Assembly (NCBI RefSeq): GCF_022968135.1
Contig: NZ_JALJRA010000006.1
Span: 123,829 to 187,828 of the forward strand
DNA length: 64,000 nt
From: Pseudorhizobium tarimense
Lineage (GTDB): Bacteria; Pseudomonadota; Alphaproteobacteria; Rhizobiales; Rhizobiaceae
Reading direction: 5' to 3'
The first letter of the stretch is position 1. Each line of letters begins with the position of its first letter. Of the stretch, positions 30,767 through 40,254 are shown piece after piece. Made by a program: the position numbers and the translations under genes. Below the pieces are notes generated by a model that worked only from the letters and a program-made list of their open reading frames with translations, made no database searches and was not told the DNA's origin.

Positions 30767-32137
30767 ATGACGGCGCGCATCCTGGTAGTTGACGACGTCC
30801 CCGCCAACGTGAAGCTGCTCGAGGCGCGGCTGCTGGCCGAGTACTTCGACGTTCTGACGGCCGATGATGGCTTCAAGGCACTCGAGATCTGCAACAGCAC
30901 TCATGTCGATCTCGTCCTGCTCGACATCATGATGCCTGGCATCAGCGGCTTTGAAGTTTGCGAGCGGCTGAAGGCTGATCAGCGGACGGCCCATATTCCC
31001 GTTGTCATGGTCACCGCCCTCGACCAGCCGGCGGACCGAGTGCGCGGGCTCAAGGCCGGTGCTGACGATTTCCTCACCAAGCCCGTCAACGACCTGCAAC
31101 TCATCTCGCGGGTGAAGAGCCTTGTGCGCCTGAAGACCCTGAGCGACGAACTGCGCATCCGCGCCGACACCGCCCACAATATCGGCCTTGAAGAAATGCT
31201 GAAGGGCGCGGATGGCCGCGAAGAACCGGGGCAGGTGCTTCTCGTCGATAGCCGAGCAAGTTCGCAGGAGCGCATCATCAAGGCGCTGAAGCCAGTTGCG
31301 CAGGTAGTCGCGATGTCGGACCCGCAGGCAGCCCTATTCGAGGCGGCTGAGAACCCGTTCGACCTCGTCATCGTCAATGCCAGCCTCGACGAATACGACC
31401 CGCTCCGCCTCTGCTCCCAACTCCGGTCGCTGGAGCGGACGCGCTTTCTGCCGCTTCTTCTGGTGACGGAGCCGGGTGCGGAAGATGTGATCGTGCGTGC
31501 CCTCGACATCGGCGTCAACGACTATATCATCCGGCCCATCGATCCGAACGAGATGGTGGCGCGCAGCCTGACGCAGATAAAGCGAAAGCGTTACAACGAC
31601 AGGCTCCGGACCAGCGTGCGCCAGACGATCGAGTTGGCCGTGACCGACGGACTGACCGGCCTCAACAATCGTCGCTATCTCGACAGCCATCTGAAGACCC
31701 TGTTCAATCGCGCCGCCGCTCGTGGTCGCGCGCTTTCCGTCTGCATCACAGATATCGACCGCTTCAAGCAGGTGAATGATACCTACGGCCACGACGCGGG
31801 AGACGAGGTGCTGAAGGAATTTTCCGCTCGCATCCGCTCCACGGTTCGCGGTGCCGATCTCGCCTGCCGCTACGGTGGGGAGGAGTTTGTCGTGGTGATG
31901 CCCGATACAGACGCCTCACTTGCGCGCCTGATTGCAGAACGTCTGCGTGGCCTGATTGAAAACGAACCCTTCGTGCTTTGCCGCGCGGGCGTAACACTGA
32001 ACATCACCGCCTCGCTGGGGATCGCCTCGAACGAGCAGGGGGCGGAAACGCCGGAGCAGTTACTCAAGCAGGCGGACAAGGCGCTCTACGAGGCGAAGAA
32101 TGGCGGCCGCAATAGGGTCGTTGCTGCTGCCGCCTGA
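30767..32137 (+). CDS. pleD: Diguanylate cyclase response regulator PleD
   Basis: Makes cyclic-di-GMP during the cell cycle. The 456-aa protein is arranged receiver-receiver-GGDEF. Receiver 1 has Asp9/Asp10 and phosphoacceptor Asp53. Receiver 2 is degenerate, with Asn in the acceptor position (DLVIVNASLDEYD), matching its adaptor role in Caulobacter PleD. The cyclase motif is GGEEF at 370-374. The inhibitory I-site RGAD at 361-364 is intact, so product inhibition is expected. ATG 30767 follows a GAGGGGA ribosome binding site. Confidence 0.95.
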   Translation: MTARILVVDDVPANVKLLEARLLAEYFDVLTADDGFKALEICNSTHVDLVLLDIMMPGISGFEVCERLKADQRTAHIPVVMVTALDQPADRVRGLKAGADDFLTKPVNDLQLISRVKSLVRLKTLSDELRIRADTAHNIGLEEMLKGADGREEPGQVLLVDSRASSQERIIKALKPVAQVVAMSDPQAALFEAAENPFDLVIVNASLDEYDPLRLCSQLRSLERTRFLPLLLVTEPGAEDVIVRALDIGVNDYIIRPIDPNEMVARSLTQIKRKRYNDRLRTSVRQTIELAVTDGLTGLNNRRYLDSHLKTLFNRAAARGRALSVCITDIDRFKQVNDTYGHDAGDEVLKEFSARIRSTVRGADLACRYGGEEFVVVMPDTDASLARLIAERLRGLIENEPFVLCRAGVTLNITASLGIASNEQGAETPEQLLKQADKALYEAKNGGRNRVVAAAA

Positions 32138-32643
32138 GCAAGTGGCCGTGAAGGCAAAAGACGGTGCGCTCATGATGCCACGCAAGTTCAGGTGCAAGAT
32201 CTGCAAGACCGTTGGCTGAGGCATCTGTTGGAAATGTCTTACTAACTTCCTCTGTTGCAAGGAGCAGGGGTCGGTCGAGGTTGATACTCTTGAGGTGCTG
32301 TTGCGAAGGATAGATGTCGCAGCTGTCGCCGGTGAGAGAGGTTGTAAAAAAGCTGTAATGAAGGGATGTTTATCTTCAAGGCGGGCGATGGATTTATTGC
32401 GACACAGATTCAACATCTCGCAATTTTAACCAACTTAAGACGTGCTCCGAGCGGCGTTCAAGAATTTGTTGATTTTCCATCCGCTTTGCGCGATTCTAAA
32501 TGCAGAAATACCTACGCCTTTCGGGTTTGAGATACCCCATGATGCTCAGGTCCGCCGCATCTCCTGGATCGTGGGGTCGGTCGATCGGTCTGCATATAAA
32601 AGCGGTTCCTCGTGCCGCCTTGCGACCGGTCGACCCCCAATTG
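32138..32643. other. Long intergenic region after pleD
   Basis: About 500 bp with lower GC than its surroundings. I see no ORF with a good ribosome binding site and rhizobial codon use on either strand. It ends at a strong plus-strand terminator, so part of it may be transcribed as a small RNA or as a long pleD 3' untranslated region. A weak promoter-like pair, TTGATT (32469-32474), 17 bp and GATTCT, is present. Confidence 0.5.
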
Positions 32644-32680
32644 AAAGCGCCGCCTCCTTGCCAGAGCGGCGCTTTTTCTT
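32644..32680 (+). terminator. Strong plus-strand intrinsic terminator with no adjacent plus-strand gene
   Basis: The 10-bp perfect stem AAAGCGCCGC/GCGGCGCTTT with a 12-nt loop is followed by a T-rich tail. The loop contains CTCCTT, an anti-Shine-Dalgarno-like sequence seen in some alphaproteobacterial small RNAs. The nearest plus-strand gene ends 500 bp upstream. Confidence 0.8.
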
Positions 32681-32696
32681 TGCGATCCATGCGCAA

Positions 32697-32730
32697 CAAA
32701 AAAGGCGCGACACCTTTCGGTTCGCGCCTT
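32697..32730 (-). terminator. Intrinsic terminator of rpmG
   Basis: On the minus strand the 9-bp stem AAGGCGCGA/TCGCGCCTT with an 11-nt loop is followed by a T-run. It is 18 bp after the rpmG stop. It stands back to back with the plus-strand terminator at 32644-32680. Confidence 0.85.
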
Positions 32731-32748
32731 CGAGCCGGAGCCAATCAA

Positions 32749-32916
32749 TTACTTAATCTTGGCTTCCTTGAATTCGACATGCTTCTTGGCGATCGGGTCG
32801 TACTTCGTCTTGGACATCTTGTCCGTGAAGGTGCGGCTGTTCTTCTTGGTCACGTAGAAGAAACCGGTGTCTGCCGTCGACAACAGCTTGATCTTGATGG
32901 TTGTAGCTTTCGCCAT
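32749..32916 (-). CDS. rpmG: 50S ribosomal protein L33
   Basis: A 55-aa protein, [20 protein letters not shown] to [12 protein letters not shown], a full match to the L33 family. It lacks the two CxxC pairs, so it is the zinc-free form. A perfect CTTGAC-N17-TAGTTT promoter lies about 70 bp upstream and a terminator follows, so it is an independent transcription unit. Confidence 0.96.
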   Translation of the reverse strand: MAKATTIKIKLLSTADTGFFYVTKKNSRTFTDKMSKTKYDPIAKKHVEFKEAKIK

Positions 32917-32984
32917 GGTGCTCTGCCTTTAGGAAAAATGAAGCCGCGGACGGCCGGATGGTGTCCACGGCGAAATCTGGCGCG

Positions 32985-33013
32985 AAACTACAAATCGCGC
33001 CCGAAAAGTCAAG
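32985..33013 (-). promoter_or_regulatory. rpmG promoter
   Basis: On the minus strand, CTTGAC (33008-33013), exactly 17 bp and TAGTTT (32985-32990) match the rhizobial housekeeping promoter well. The expected start is near 32978. The -35 overlaps the stop of the upstream MFS gene. Confidence 0.6.
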
Positions 33014-34193
33014 TCCGTTTCGGTCTAAAAAGGAACCTGCCGATGGACAACACGACATAAAGACCAAAGAAAGCCGCCAGCGCCCATGCAAATCCGTTGT
33101 TGCCGGTAACGTCGATGGCAGCTCCAATCGCCTGGGGGCCCGCCACGGTGCCCACCGCGTAGCAGAAGACGAAGGCAGCGTTGGCGGCTGCAAGATCGGT
33201 ACCGGTGAGTCGCGATCCCAGATGTGCGAGGCCGACGGTATACAGACCGGACACACAGCCGCCCCAGAACAGGAGGACGAGCGCTGTCAGCACCCAGTTC
33301 TCGATCAGCAGAGGAAGGAGGAGCGAACCGATCAGCCCCATCACCGCCATGGCCGCGAGCAGGGGACGCCGGTCGCTCAGCTTGTCGGAATACATGCCGA
33401 GCGGGATCTGGAAGATCATGTTGCCGATGCCCATGACCGTCAGCAGCAACGCTCCTTGCGACTCGTTGAAGCCTGACCGGAGGGCGTAGACCGGAAACAG
33501 TGACAGACCGCCGGCCTCGACCGCGCCGAAGACGAAGACCGCAGCCGTCGCCGTCGGTACGAGAAAGATGTAACGGAAGAAATGGCGTCCCGGCTTTTCA
33601 TCAAGCACCGGACTCTCGTTGCGGGCGATGAAGATCGGTATTGCGGCAAGCGAGATTGCGCCAGCTCCCACAAGGAAGGGCATGATGCCGTCGCTGCCGA
33701 TGGCCGAGAAGATCAGCGGCCCCATCGCGAACCCGACGGAGAGCACCGTCGCATAGATGCCAAGCACAAGGCCCCTTCGCCGCGGCGGGGCTGCCGCATT
33801 GATCCAGAATTCAGAGAGGATGAAGAGCGTCGTCGTTGCGCCGTGGAATGCGAAGCGGAGCGGAAACCACAGCCAGAACGCCTCCGCGTAATAGAAACCG
33901 AGCGCACTGACGGCCGACACCGCGACCGCCCACAGCATTGTCCGCGCAACACCAAAGTCATGCGCCAATCGCGTGGTGATGGGTGCGGCGACCATTGCGG
34001 CAATGCCAGCCATCGCCGTGTTCAGTCCGATCAGCGTCGAGGAGATGCCGCGCTTCTCCAGGATGATGCTGAGCAGAGGCAGGCCGAGGCCGATCGCGAT
34101 ACCGACCGCACTGATGGCGGAGATCGCTGCAACGAGAGAGGGCCAATGGATTTCTTCGAGGTGACCGTTCAGGTGGTTCTTGGGACGGGACAT
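33009..34193 (-). CDS. MFS transporter, YcaD-like sugar/drug family
   Basis: A 394-aa inner-membrane protein with about 12 hydrophobic segments in two halves. It has an MFS loop 2-3 pattern (TRLAHDFGVARTMLWA) and its repeat in the second half (GMYSDKLSDRRPLLAAM). The substrate cannot be told. It is separated from DUF983 by about 190 bp. Confidence 0.85.
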   Translation of the reverse strand: MSRPKNHLNGHLEEIHWPSLVAAISAISAVGIAIGLGLPLLSIILEKRGISSTLIGLNTAMAGIAAMVAAPITTRLAHDFGVARTMLWAVAVSAVSALGFYYAEAFWLWFPLRFAFHGATTTLFILSEFWINAAAPPRRRGLVLGIYATVLSVGFAMGPLIFSAIGSDGIMPFLVGAGAISLAAIPIFIARNESPVLDEKPGRHFFRYIFLVPTATAAVFVFGAVEAGGLSLFPVYALRSGFNESQGALLLTVMGIGNMIFQIPLGMYSDKLSDRRPLLAAMAVMGLIGSLLLPLLIENWVLTALVLLFWGGCVSGLYTVGLAHLGSRLTGTDLAAANAAFVFCYAVGTVAGPQAIGAAIDVTGNNGFAWALAAFFGLYVVLSIGRFLFRPKRT

Positions 34194-34383
34194 CCTGGAT
34201 CTCTAGTTTGCGGGCCGGATGAACCGTCCATGAAGCATCAAATTGTGCATGGCCATTCCGCGTTTCAGCAGGACATCAATCTCCAGTGTGATTCTGACAT
34301 CTTCGAGAACGGGAAGCTTATAGGTGGGGGTAATGAAGAACGGGGCTGTGACGTGTTCGGCCTGCAGCATCGCTTCTTGCCGG

Positions 34384-34836
34384 TCATGGCTCGGAGCCAC
34401 CGTGCCGGCGCATCATCTCCTCCTCCGAATCGCCTCCGAATCCATGCATGTGATAGGCCCACTGCAGACCGATGACACCGCCCTTGATCGGCTGGATCGT
34501 CAGAAGCGCCGCCAACACCGCAAGCGGAATCCAGATGGCCAGGTGGACCCACGGCGACAGGATGAAGATCATTTCGGTCAGCATGTAGCCTGTGAGCAGC
34601 ACGTGCCCGACAACGAAGATCACGAGGTAGGCAGGAAGGTCGTCGGCGCGATGGTGGTACATCTCCTGCCCGCAGACTGCGCATTCATCTACCGGCTTGA
34701 GAAAGGCGCGGAAAAGCCGACCAGTGCCGCAGGAAGGGCAACGGCTCTTCATTCCGCGGATAATCGAGCCCACCGGCGAACGCTCATCCGAAGCGCCCCC
34801 GCCAAACTGAACTGGCTGCTCGCCGGTCTTCTGCAT
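34384..34836 (-). CDS. DUF983 family membrane protein
   Basis: A 150-aa protein with an N-terminal Cys4 zinc-ribbon-like module (RCPSCGTGRLF, then CAVCGQEMYHHRADD) followed by two hydrophobic segments (about residues 70-90 and 95-118). This is the DUF983 layout. The function is unknown. It starts 10 bp after the rnr stop, so it is in the topA-rnr operon. Confidence 0.87.
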   Translation of the reverse strand: MQKTGEQPVQFGGGASDERSPVGSIIRGMKSRCPSCGTGRLFRAFLKPVDECAVCGQEMYHHRADDLPAYLVIFVVGHVLLTGYMLTEMIFILSPWVHLAIWIPLAVLAALLTIQPIKGGVIGLQWAYHMHGFGGDSEEEMMRRHGGSEP

Positions 34837-34846
34837 TTTTCTGCTC

Positions 34847-37189
34847 CTATCGCCGCCCGCGGGGCGGCCGCGTGCCCGGCTTGACCCGACGCTGCGAGCG
34901 ATCGCGTCGACCGGACTTGTGGAAGGATCGGGCGGCGGCCGGCATCTTGCGGCCTTCGCTCAGCATGTCGAAGCGCAAGGCGCCGGCAAGTGGAATGGCT
35001 TCCACAAGCTTCACCTCTACTGAATCTCCCAGCTGGTAGCCGAGGCCGCTCTTCTCGCCGATCAAGGCCTGATGCGCCTCATCATAGATAAAATAGTCCG
35101 TTCCAAGCGTAGATATGGGCACGAAGCCGTCGGCGCCATAGGTTGGGAGCGTGACAAAAAGCCCTGCCTTCGTCACGCCCGCGACGCGCGCTTCGAAGTC
35201 CTGGCCGATGCGTCCGCTCAGGTGGTGTGCGATGAGGCGGTTGATTGTATCTCGCTCGGCCGCCATCGCCCGCCGTTCGAACGTAGAGATCTCGGCGGCA
35301 ATGTCGTCGAGCGCCGCTTCCTCTTCCGGCGTGATGGCGCCTTCGCCGAGTCCGAGCGAGCCGACGAGCGCACGATGCACGATCAGGTCGGCATAGCGGC
35401 GGATTGGCGAGGTGAAGTGCGCGTACTTCATCAGGTTGAGGCCGAAGTGCCCGATGTTCTCGGGGCTATAGATTGCCTGGCTCTGCGAGCGGAGCACCAT
35501 TTCGTTGACCATCGTCTGGTGAGGCGTATCGAGCGCACGCGCCAGGATGCCGTTGAAGGAGTTGGCGCGAAGCTGCCCGCCCTTCGCCATGGCGAGCCCT
35601 ATGGTGGCCAGAAACTCCCGCAGCGTTTCCTGCTTCGACAGCGCCGGCGCATCGTGAACTCGATAGACGAGCGGTTGGCGCTTCTTCTCCAGCGTCTCAG
35701 CAGCCGCTACGTTCGCCTGGATCATCATCTCTTCGATCAGCTTGTGGGCGTCGAGCCGCTCGGGAATATGCACGCGGTCGACCGTACCATCCGGCTTCAG
35801 GATCAGCTTGCGCTCCGGCATGTCGAGTTCGAGTGGCTGTCGACGGTCGCGGCCGCGCTTCATGATGGCATAAGCATTCCAGAGCGGCTTCAGGATCGGC
35901 TCGAGCAGGGAACCTGTCTTTTCGTCCGGCTTACCATCGATGGCCGCCTGTGCCTGCTGGTAGGAGAGCTTTGCGGCGCTCCTCATCATAATGCGATGGA
36001 AGGTATGTCCCGCCTTGCGGCCTTCATGGGAAAATACCATCCGAACGGCGATGGCCGGCCGGTCCTCGCCTTCGCGAAGCGAGCAGAGGTCGTTGGAGAT
36101 GCGTTCCGGCAGCATCGGGACAACGCGATCCGGGAAATAAACCGAGTTGCCGCGCTTCAATGCTTCGCGGTCCAGAGGAGAGCCCGTACGCACGTACCAG
36201 GACACGTCTGCGATGGCGACAGTGACGATCACGCCGCCAGGATTGTCGGGCGAGGGATCCGGCTCGGCATAGACGGCGTCGTCGTGGTCTTTTGCGTCGG
36301 CAGGGTCGATCGTGATGAGCGGCACGTCGCGCCAGTCCTCCCGCTTCGACATTGGCGCAGGGCGGGCGGCCTCTGCCGCGTCCAGGACCGCCTGGGGAAA
36401 CACATGCGGAATGCCGTGCGCATAGATGGCGATCATCGAAATCGCCTTCTCCGAACCGACGGAGCCAACAACGGACAGCACTCGCGCACGCGACAGACCC
36501 AAGCGGCCGCTGCGGACGAGTTCGACCTCGACCAGGTCGCCGTCCTTGGCATCGCCGAGGCCGTCGGTCTCGATGACCATCTCTTCGCCGCGCCGCTCGA
36601 TCGGCATCAGCCGTGTCTCGTGCTCGGTCATCCGCACGACGCCGAGAGAGGCGCCCTTGCGACGATCGATGATCTTGATGACGCGTGCGGTATAGGCCGG
36701 ACCCGATCTGTCCTTGTTGGCGAAGATTTTCGCAAGTACCCGGTCGTTGAGTCCGGCAGCGGGCGTTTTTCCCTTGCCGCGGCTGTCCGATGTCTGGCGG
36801 ATCAGGACGGCTGGAGCAGTCCCCTGGTCCTCCGGCCATTCGGCCGGCCGGCCGATCAGTTCGCCCTCCTTGTCGCGGGTGGTGATGTCGAGAACGGTGA
36901 CGGGGGGGAGGGCGCCGGGCCGAGAGAGTGACTTGCGGCTCTTCTTCAATAGCCCCTCGTCCTCCAGATCGCGCAGCAGATCCTTCAGTTCAACGCGGGC
37001 CTCACCCTTCAGGCCAAACGCCTTCGCGATCTCCCGCTTGGAAGCCCTGTCCGGATTGTCCGCAATGAATTCGAGAAGGACCTCGCGCGGCGGCACGGCT
37101 CCGTGGATAATCGGCGCTTTCTCTCCTGAAGCCGACTTGCCTGCCGTTGCAGCCTTGGTCTGGCTTTTCTCGCGCGGTTGTCTCGTCAC
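34847..37189 (-). CDS. rnr: Ribonuclease R
   Basis: 3'-5' exoribonuclease that degrades structured RNA, 780 aa. It has an N-terminal winged-helix/cold-shock region, then the RNB domain with its acidic active site (LITIDPADAKDHDDAVYAE, near residues 290-308). A C-terminal S1 domain and a short basic tail (RRDRSQRRVKPGTRPPRGRR) follow. Its ATG overlaps the topA stop in an ATGA junction, so translation is coupled. Confidence 0.95.
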   Translation of the reverse strand: MTRQPREKSQTKAATAGKSASGEKAPIIHGAVPPREVLLEFIADNPDRASKREIAKAFGLKGEARVELKDLLRDLEDEGLLKKSRKSLSRPGALPPVTVLDITTRDKEGELIGRPAEWPEDQGTAPAVLIRQTSDSRGKGKTPAAGLNDRVLAKIFANKDRSGPAYTARVIKIIDRRKGASLGVVRMTEHETRLMPIERRGEEMVIETDGLGDAKDGDLVEVELVRSGRLGLSRARVLSVVGSVGSEKAISMIAIYAHGIPHVFPQAVLDAAEAARPAPMSKREDWRDVPLITIDPADAKDHDDAVYAEPDPSPDNPGGVIVTVAIADVSWYVRTGSPLDREALKRGNSVYFPDRVVPMLPERISNDLCSLREGEDRPAIAVRMVFSHEGRKAGHTFHRIMMRSAAKLSYQQAQAAIDGKPDEKTGSLLEPILKPLWNAYAIMKRGRDRRQPLELDMPERKLILKPDGTVDRVHIPERLDAHKLIEEMMIQANVAAAETLEKKRQPLVYRVHDAPALSKQETLREFLATIGLAMAKGGQLRANSFNGILARALDTPHQTMVNEMVLRSQSQAIYSPENIGHFGLNLMKYAHFTSPIRRYADLIVHRALVGSLGLGEGAITPEEEAALDDIAAEISTFERRAMAAERDTINRLIAHHLSGRIGQDFEARVAGVTKAGLFVTLPTYGADGFVPISTLGTDYFIYDEAHQALIGEKSGLGYQLGDSVEVKLVEAIPLAGALRFDMLSEGRKMPAAARSFHKSGRRDRSQRRVKPGTRPPRGRR

Positions 37190-39846
37190 GTGGCCGTCTT
37201 CTTCGCTTTCGTTGCTGCCTTCGCCTTTGCCGCCGCTTTCGCCTTCGGCTTGGCGGCAGACTTGGTCTTCGATGCAGCCTTCTCGCCGGAGGCCGCCTTT
37301 GCCGGCTTGTTCTTGGCCGGAGCCGCCTTGCCGCCCTTTTCAGTGATGAGCGCCATGGCTTCTTCCAGCGTTACCGACTGAGGGTCGTTGCCCTTCGGCA
37401 GCGTGGCGTTCACCTTGCCCCAGTTGACATAGGGACCGTAGCGCCCATCCCGGACGGTGACGGCCCCGCCATCCGGATGATCCCCCAACGTCTTCAGAGC
37501 AGCCGGTGTTCCGCGTCCACGACCGCCGGGTCCTTTGGCCTGCTTTTCGGCGAGTACGGTGACGGCACGGTTGAGCCCGATGGTGAAGACATCTTCGACC
37601 GTCTCCAGGTTCGCGTAGGTGCCTTCGTGCAGCAGGAAGGGGCCATAGCGGCCGATGCCGGCGGAGATCATCTTACCCGATTCCGGATGCTTTCCGATGT
37701 CGCGCGGCAGGTTGATCAGCGCCAATGCCTTCTCATGGTCGATCTCTTCCGGCTTCCAGCCCTTCGGCAGCGAAGCGCGCTTGGCGTCCTTGCCTTCGCC
37801 GCGCTGGATATAGGGCCCGAAGCGACCCGAGCGGAGGGTCAACTCCTCGCCCGTCATCGGATCGGCACCGAGCGCCTTCGGCTCGTTCAGACCGTTTGCC
37901 TCGGCCTCCGCGCCTTCGGATGACAGCTGGCGCGTGTAGTTGCATTCCGGGTAGTTGGAGCAGCCGACGAAGGCACCGTATTTCCCGAGCTTCAGCGACA
38001 GCTGCCCTGTACCGCAGACCTGGCAGATGCGCGGATCGCTGCCGTCCTCCCGCTTCGGGAAGACAAGCGGTGCCAGCGCCTCGTTCAAGGCGTCGAGCAC
38101 GTTGGTGACCCGCAGCTCCTTGGTGTCCTCGATCTGGGCGAAGAAGTCCCGCCAGAATTCCCGCAGAACCTGCTTCCAGTCGAGCTCCCCGGCGGAGATG
38201 CGGTCGAGCTTTTCCTCGAGATCCGCCGTAAAATCGTATTCGACATACTTGGTAAAGAAGTTCTCCAGGAAGGCCGTCACCAGGCGGCCCTTTGCCTGCG
38301 GGATGAGCTTTCGCTTTTCCGCCGTCACGTATTCGCGGTCACTCAGCGTCTTCAGCGTCGCTGCATAGGTGGAGGGACGCCCGATGCCGAGCTCTTCCAT
38401 CTTCTTGATCAGCGACGCTTCGGAATAGCGCGGCGGCGGCTCGGTGAAGTGCTGGCTTGCGTTCACCTTGTTCTTGTTCAGCTTTTCCCGGGCGTTGATT
38501 TCCGGCAGGCGACCGTCCTCGTCGTCGTCCTCGCCTTTGTCGCCTTCCTCGCGCTGGTCCATATAGGCGCCGAGGAAGCCGTCGAAGCGGATCACGGAGC
38601 CCACTGCGCGCAAGCCCGCTTTCTGGCCGCCATTGTCGGCGGTGATCTCGACGGTGGTGCGCTCGATTTCGGCGGACGCCATCTGGCTGGCGATGCCGCG
38701 CTTCCAGATCAGCTCGTAAAGACGCGCCTGGTCCGCATCGAGATAGCGGCGCACCTTTTCGGGCGAGCGGCTGAAGTCGGTCGGGCGGATCGCTTCGTGG
38801 GCTTCCTGCGCGTTCTTCGCCTTCGTCGAATAGAAGCGAGGCTTCTCAGGCACGTAGCGCTCGCCGAACTGATCCTGGACGGCGCGCCGCGCACCGTCGA
38901 TCGCCTCGGGCGCCATCTGTACGCCGTCGGTACGCATATAGGTGATGAGACCGACGGTCTCCCCGCCGATATCCACGCCTTCATAAAGCTTCTGCGCCAC
39001 CTGCATTGTCCGCGAGGCATTGAAACCGAGATTGGACGAAGCGGCCTGCTGCAGGGTCGAGGTCGTGAAGGGCGGGCCAGGATTGCGTTTGACAGGCTTG
39101 GCCTCTACGCTTTCGACGAGGTAGCTGGCGCCGTCGAGGAGTGCCTTCAGCCGGTTGGCATCATCGCCGGTCTTGATCGAGCGGTTCTGCAGCCGCTTTC
39201 CGTCGGCAGAGACAAGCCGCGCCTCGAATTCGTCGCCGCGCGGGGTCCGCAGCAGTGCGGAGAGGTTCCAGTATTCTTCCGAAACGAAGCGTTCGATCTC
39301 GGTCTCGCGATCGCAGACGAGGCGAAGGGCCACAGACTGCACGCGGCCGGCCGAGCGAGCGCCCGGCAGCTTGCGCCACAGCACCGGCGAAAGGTTGAAC
39401 CCGACCAGATAGTCTAGGGCGCGGCGCGCGAGATAGGCATCCACCAGCGGCGCGTCGATGTCGCGCGGGCTCGCCATGGCGTCGAGAACCGCCTTCTTGG
39501 TGATGGCGTTGAATACGACCCGCTTCACCGGCTTGTCACCGAGCACGCGCTTCTTCTTCAGGAGGTCGAGCACGTGCCAGGAAATGGCTTCTCCTTCCCG
39601 GTCCGGGTCGGTCGCGAGAAACAGTCCGTCGGAGTCTTTGACGGCGTCGGCGATGTCTTTCATCCGCTTCTGAGACGCGCTGTCGACTTCCCAAGACATC
39701 TCGAAGTCCTGATCAGGCAGAACCGATCCGTCCTTTGCAGGAAGGTCGCGCACGTGACCAAACGATGCGAGAACCCTGTAGCCCGAGCCAAGATACTTGT
39801 TGATGGTCTTGGCCTTGGCCGGAGATTCTACGACGACAACATTCAT
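37186..39846 (-). CDS. topA: DNA topoisomerase I
   Basis: Type IA topoisomerase that removes negative supercoils, 886 aa. The TOPRIM domain opens with VVVESPAKAKTINKYLG and contains DPDREGEAISWH. The active-site Tyr lies in LITYMRTDG near residue 303. One Cys4 zinc module is present (CQVCGTGQLSLKLGKYGAFVG-CSNYPEC), followed by repeated zinc-less modules. The last 45 residues form a Lys/Ala-rich tail. ATG 39846 is preferred to an in-frame GTG two codons earlier. The leader contains an 8-bp hairpin (GCCCGGAA/TTCCGGGC, 39872-39898). Confidence 0.96.
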   Translation of the reverse strand: MNVVVVESPAKAKTINKYLGSGYRVLASFGHVRDLPAKDGSVLPDQDFEMSWEVDSASQKRMKDIADAVKDSDGLFLATDPDREGEAISWHVLDLLKKKRVLGDKPVKRVVFNAITKKAVLDAMASPRDIDAPLVDAYLARRALDYLVGFNLSPVLWRKLPGARSAGRVQSVALRLVCDRETEIERFVSEEYWNLSALLRTPRGDEFEARLVSADGKRLQNRSIKTGDDANRLKALLDGASYLVESVEAKPVKRNPGPPFTTSTLQQAASSNLGFNASRTMQVAQKLYEGVDIGGETVGLITYMRTDGVQMAPEAIDGARRAVQDQFGERYVPEKPRFYSTKAKNAQEAHEAIRPTDFSRSPEKVRRYLDADQARLYELIWKRGIASQMASAEIERTTVEITADNGGQKAGLRAVGSVIRFDGFLGAYMDQREEGDKGEDDDEDGRLPEINAREKLNKNKVNASQHFTEPPPRYSEASLIKKMEELGIGRPSTYAATLKTLSDREYVTAEKRKLIPQAKGRLVTAFLENFFTKYVEYDFTADLEEKLDRISAGELDWKQVLREFWRDFFAQIEDTKELRVTNVLDALNEALAPLVFPKREDGSDPRICQVCGTGQLSLKLGKYGAFVGCSNYPECNYTRQLSSEGAEAEANGLNEPKALGADPMTGEELTLRSGRFGPYIQRGEGKDAKRASLPKGWKPEEIDHEKALALINLPRDIGKHPESGKMISAGIGRYGPFLLHEGTYANLETVEDVFTIGLNRAVTVLAEKQAKGPGGRGRGTPAALKTLGDHPDGGAVTVRDGRYGPYVNWGKVNATLPKGNDPQSVTLEEAMALITEKGGKAAPAKNKPAKAASGEKAASKTKSAAKPKAKAAAKAKAATKAKKTAT

Positions 39847-39912
39847 GTGCACTTCTCTAACGTGAGGCGGCGCCCGGAATTGCGTGAGAGTTCCGGGCCG
39901 ATCTGGGATCCG

Positions 39913-39941
39913 ACATGGATGGCCTTTTCGTCCCGGTCAAG
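39913..39941 (-). promoter_or_regulatory. Putative topA promoter
   Basis: On the minus strand, CTTGAC (39936-39941), 17 bp and CCATGT (39913-39918) give a perfect -35 and a 4/6 match to the rhizobial -10. The start would be near 39906, leaving a leader of about 60 nt. Confidence 0.5.
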
Positions 39942-40084
39942 TGGCAGGGTCAAATTAGCCTTGCAACGCTATGCAACCTATAGAGGATTGAATCTGACGG
40001 TTACAATTCACGGTGAGTGAGGTATCTTCTCCTCGGAGCGTGGGTTCTCCTGCTTGGAGAGGCGCAACTTGGACAGGATGTATC

Positions 40085-40254
40085 ATGGGTTCGGAACGTC
40101 ATACTTCCGGCAACGGAGAGGCTATCGCCGACATCCGGTAGATGCTGGGCCAGTTGCACCAGTGGCCTCTAAGGAAGGAGCGAGCATGCTCTGCTACCTG
40201 ATCGAGATGGCCTATGTGGAAGCCGGCGACGTGCAGCGCGGCCGGCGCCCTCGC
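40085..40254 (+). pseudogene. Possible broken small gene in the dprA gap
   Basis: An ATG at 40085 with AGGA 6 bp upstream reads MGSERHTSGNGEAIADIR and then meets TAG (40139-40141), continuing MLGQLHQ. After a frame change the text reads VASKEGASMLCYLIEMAYVEAGDVQRG. The joined product looks like one small rhizobial protein split by a stop and a frameshift. Alternatively only ATG 40186 (strong AAGGAGC ribosome binding site) is translated, into antisense dprA sequence. Function unknown. Confidence 0.35.

Noticed and set aside
32060-32416. A minus-strand frame over the pleD end and following gap
   Set aside because: No ribosome binding site, atypical composition, and it runs through the pleD coding end.
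32442-33060. Plus-strand frames across the rpmG region (104 and 186 codons)
   Set aside because: They run through two intrinsic terminators and antisense to rpmG, so they are not real genes.
34203-34400. A 65-codon minus-strand frame between DUF983 and the MFS gene (GTG start, overlapping DUF983)
   Set aside because: Codon use is not unreasonable, but there is no good ribosome binding site and I recognise no family. It may be a remnant; not supported enough to list as a gene.
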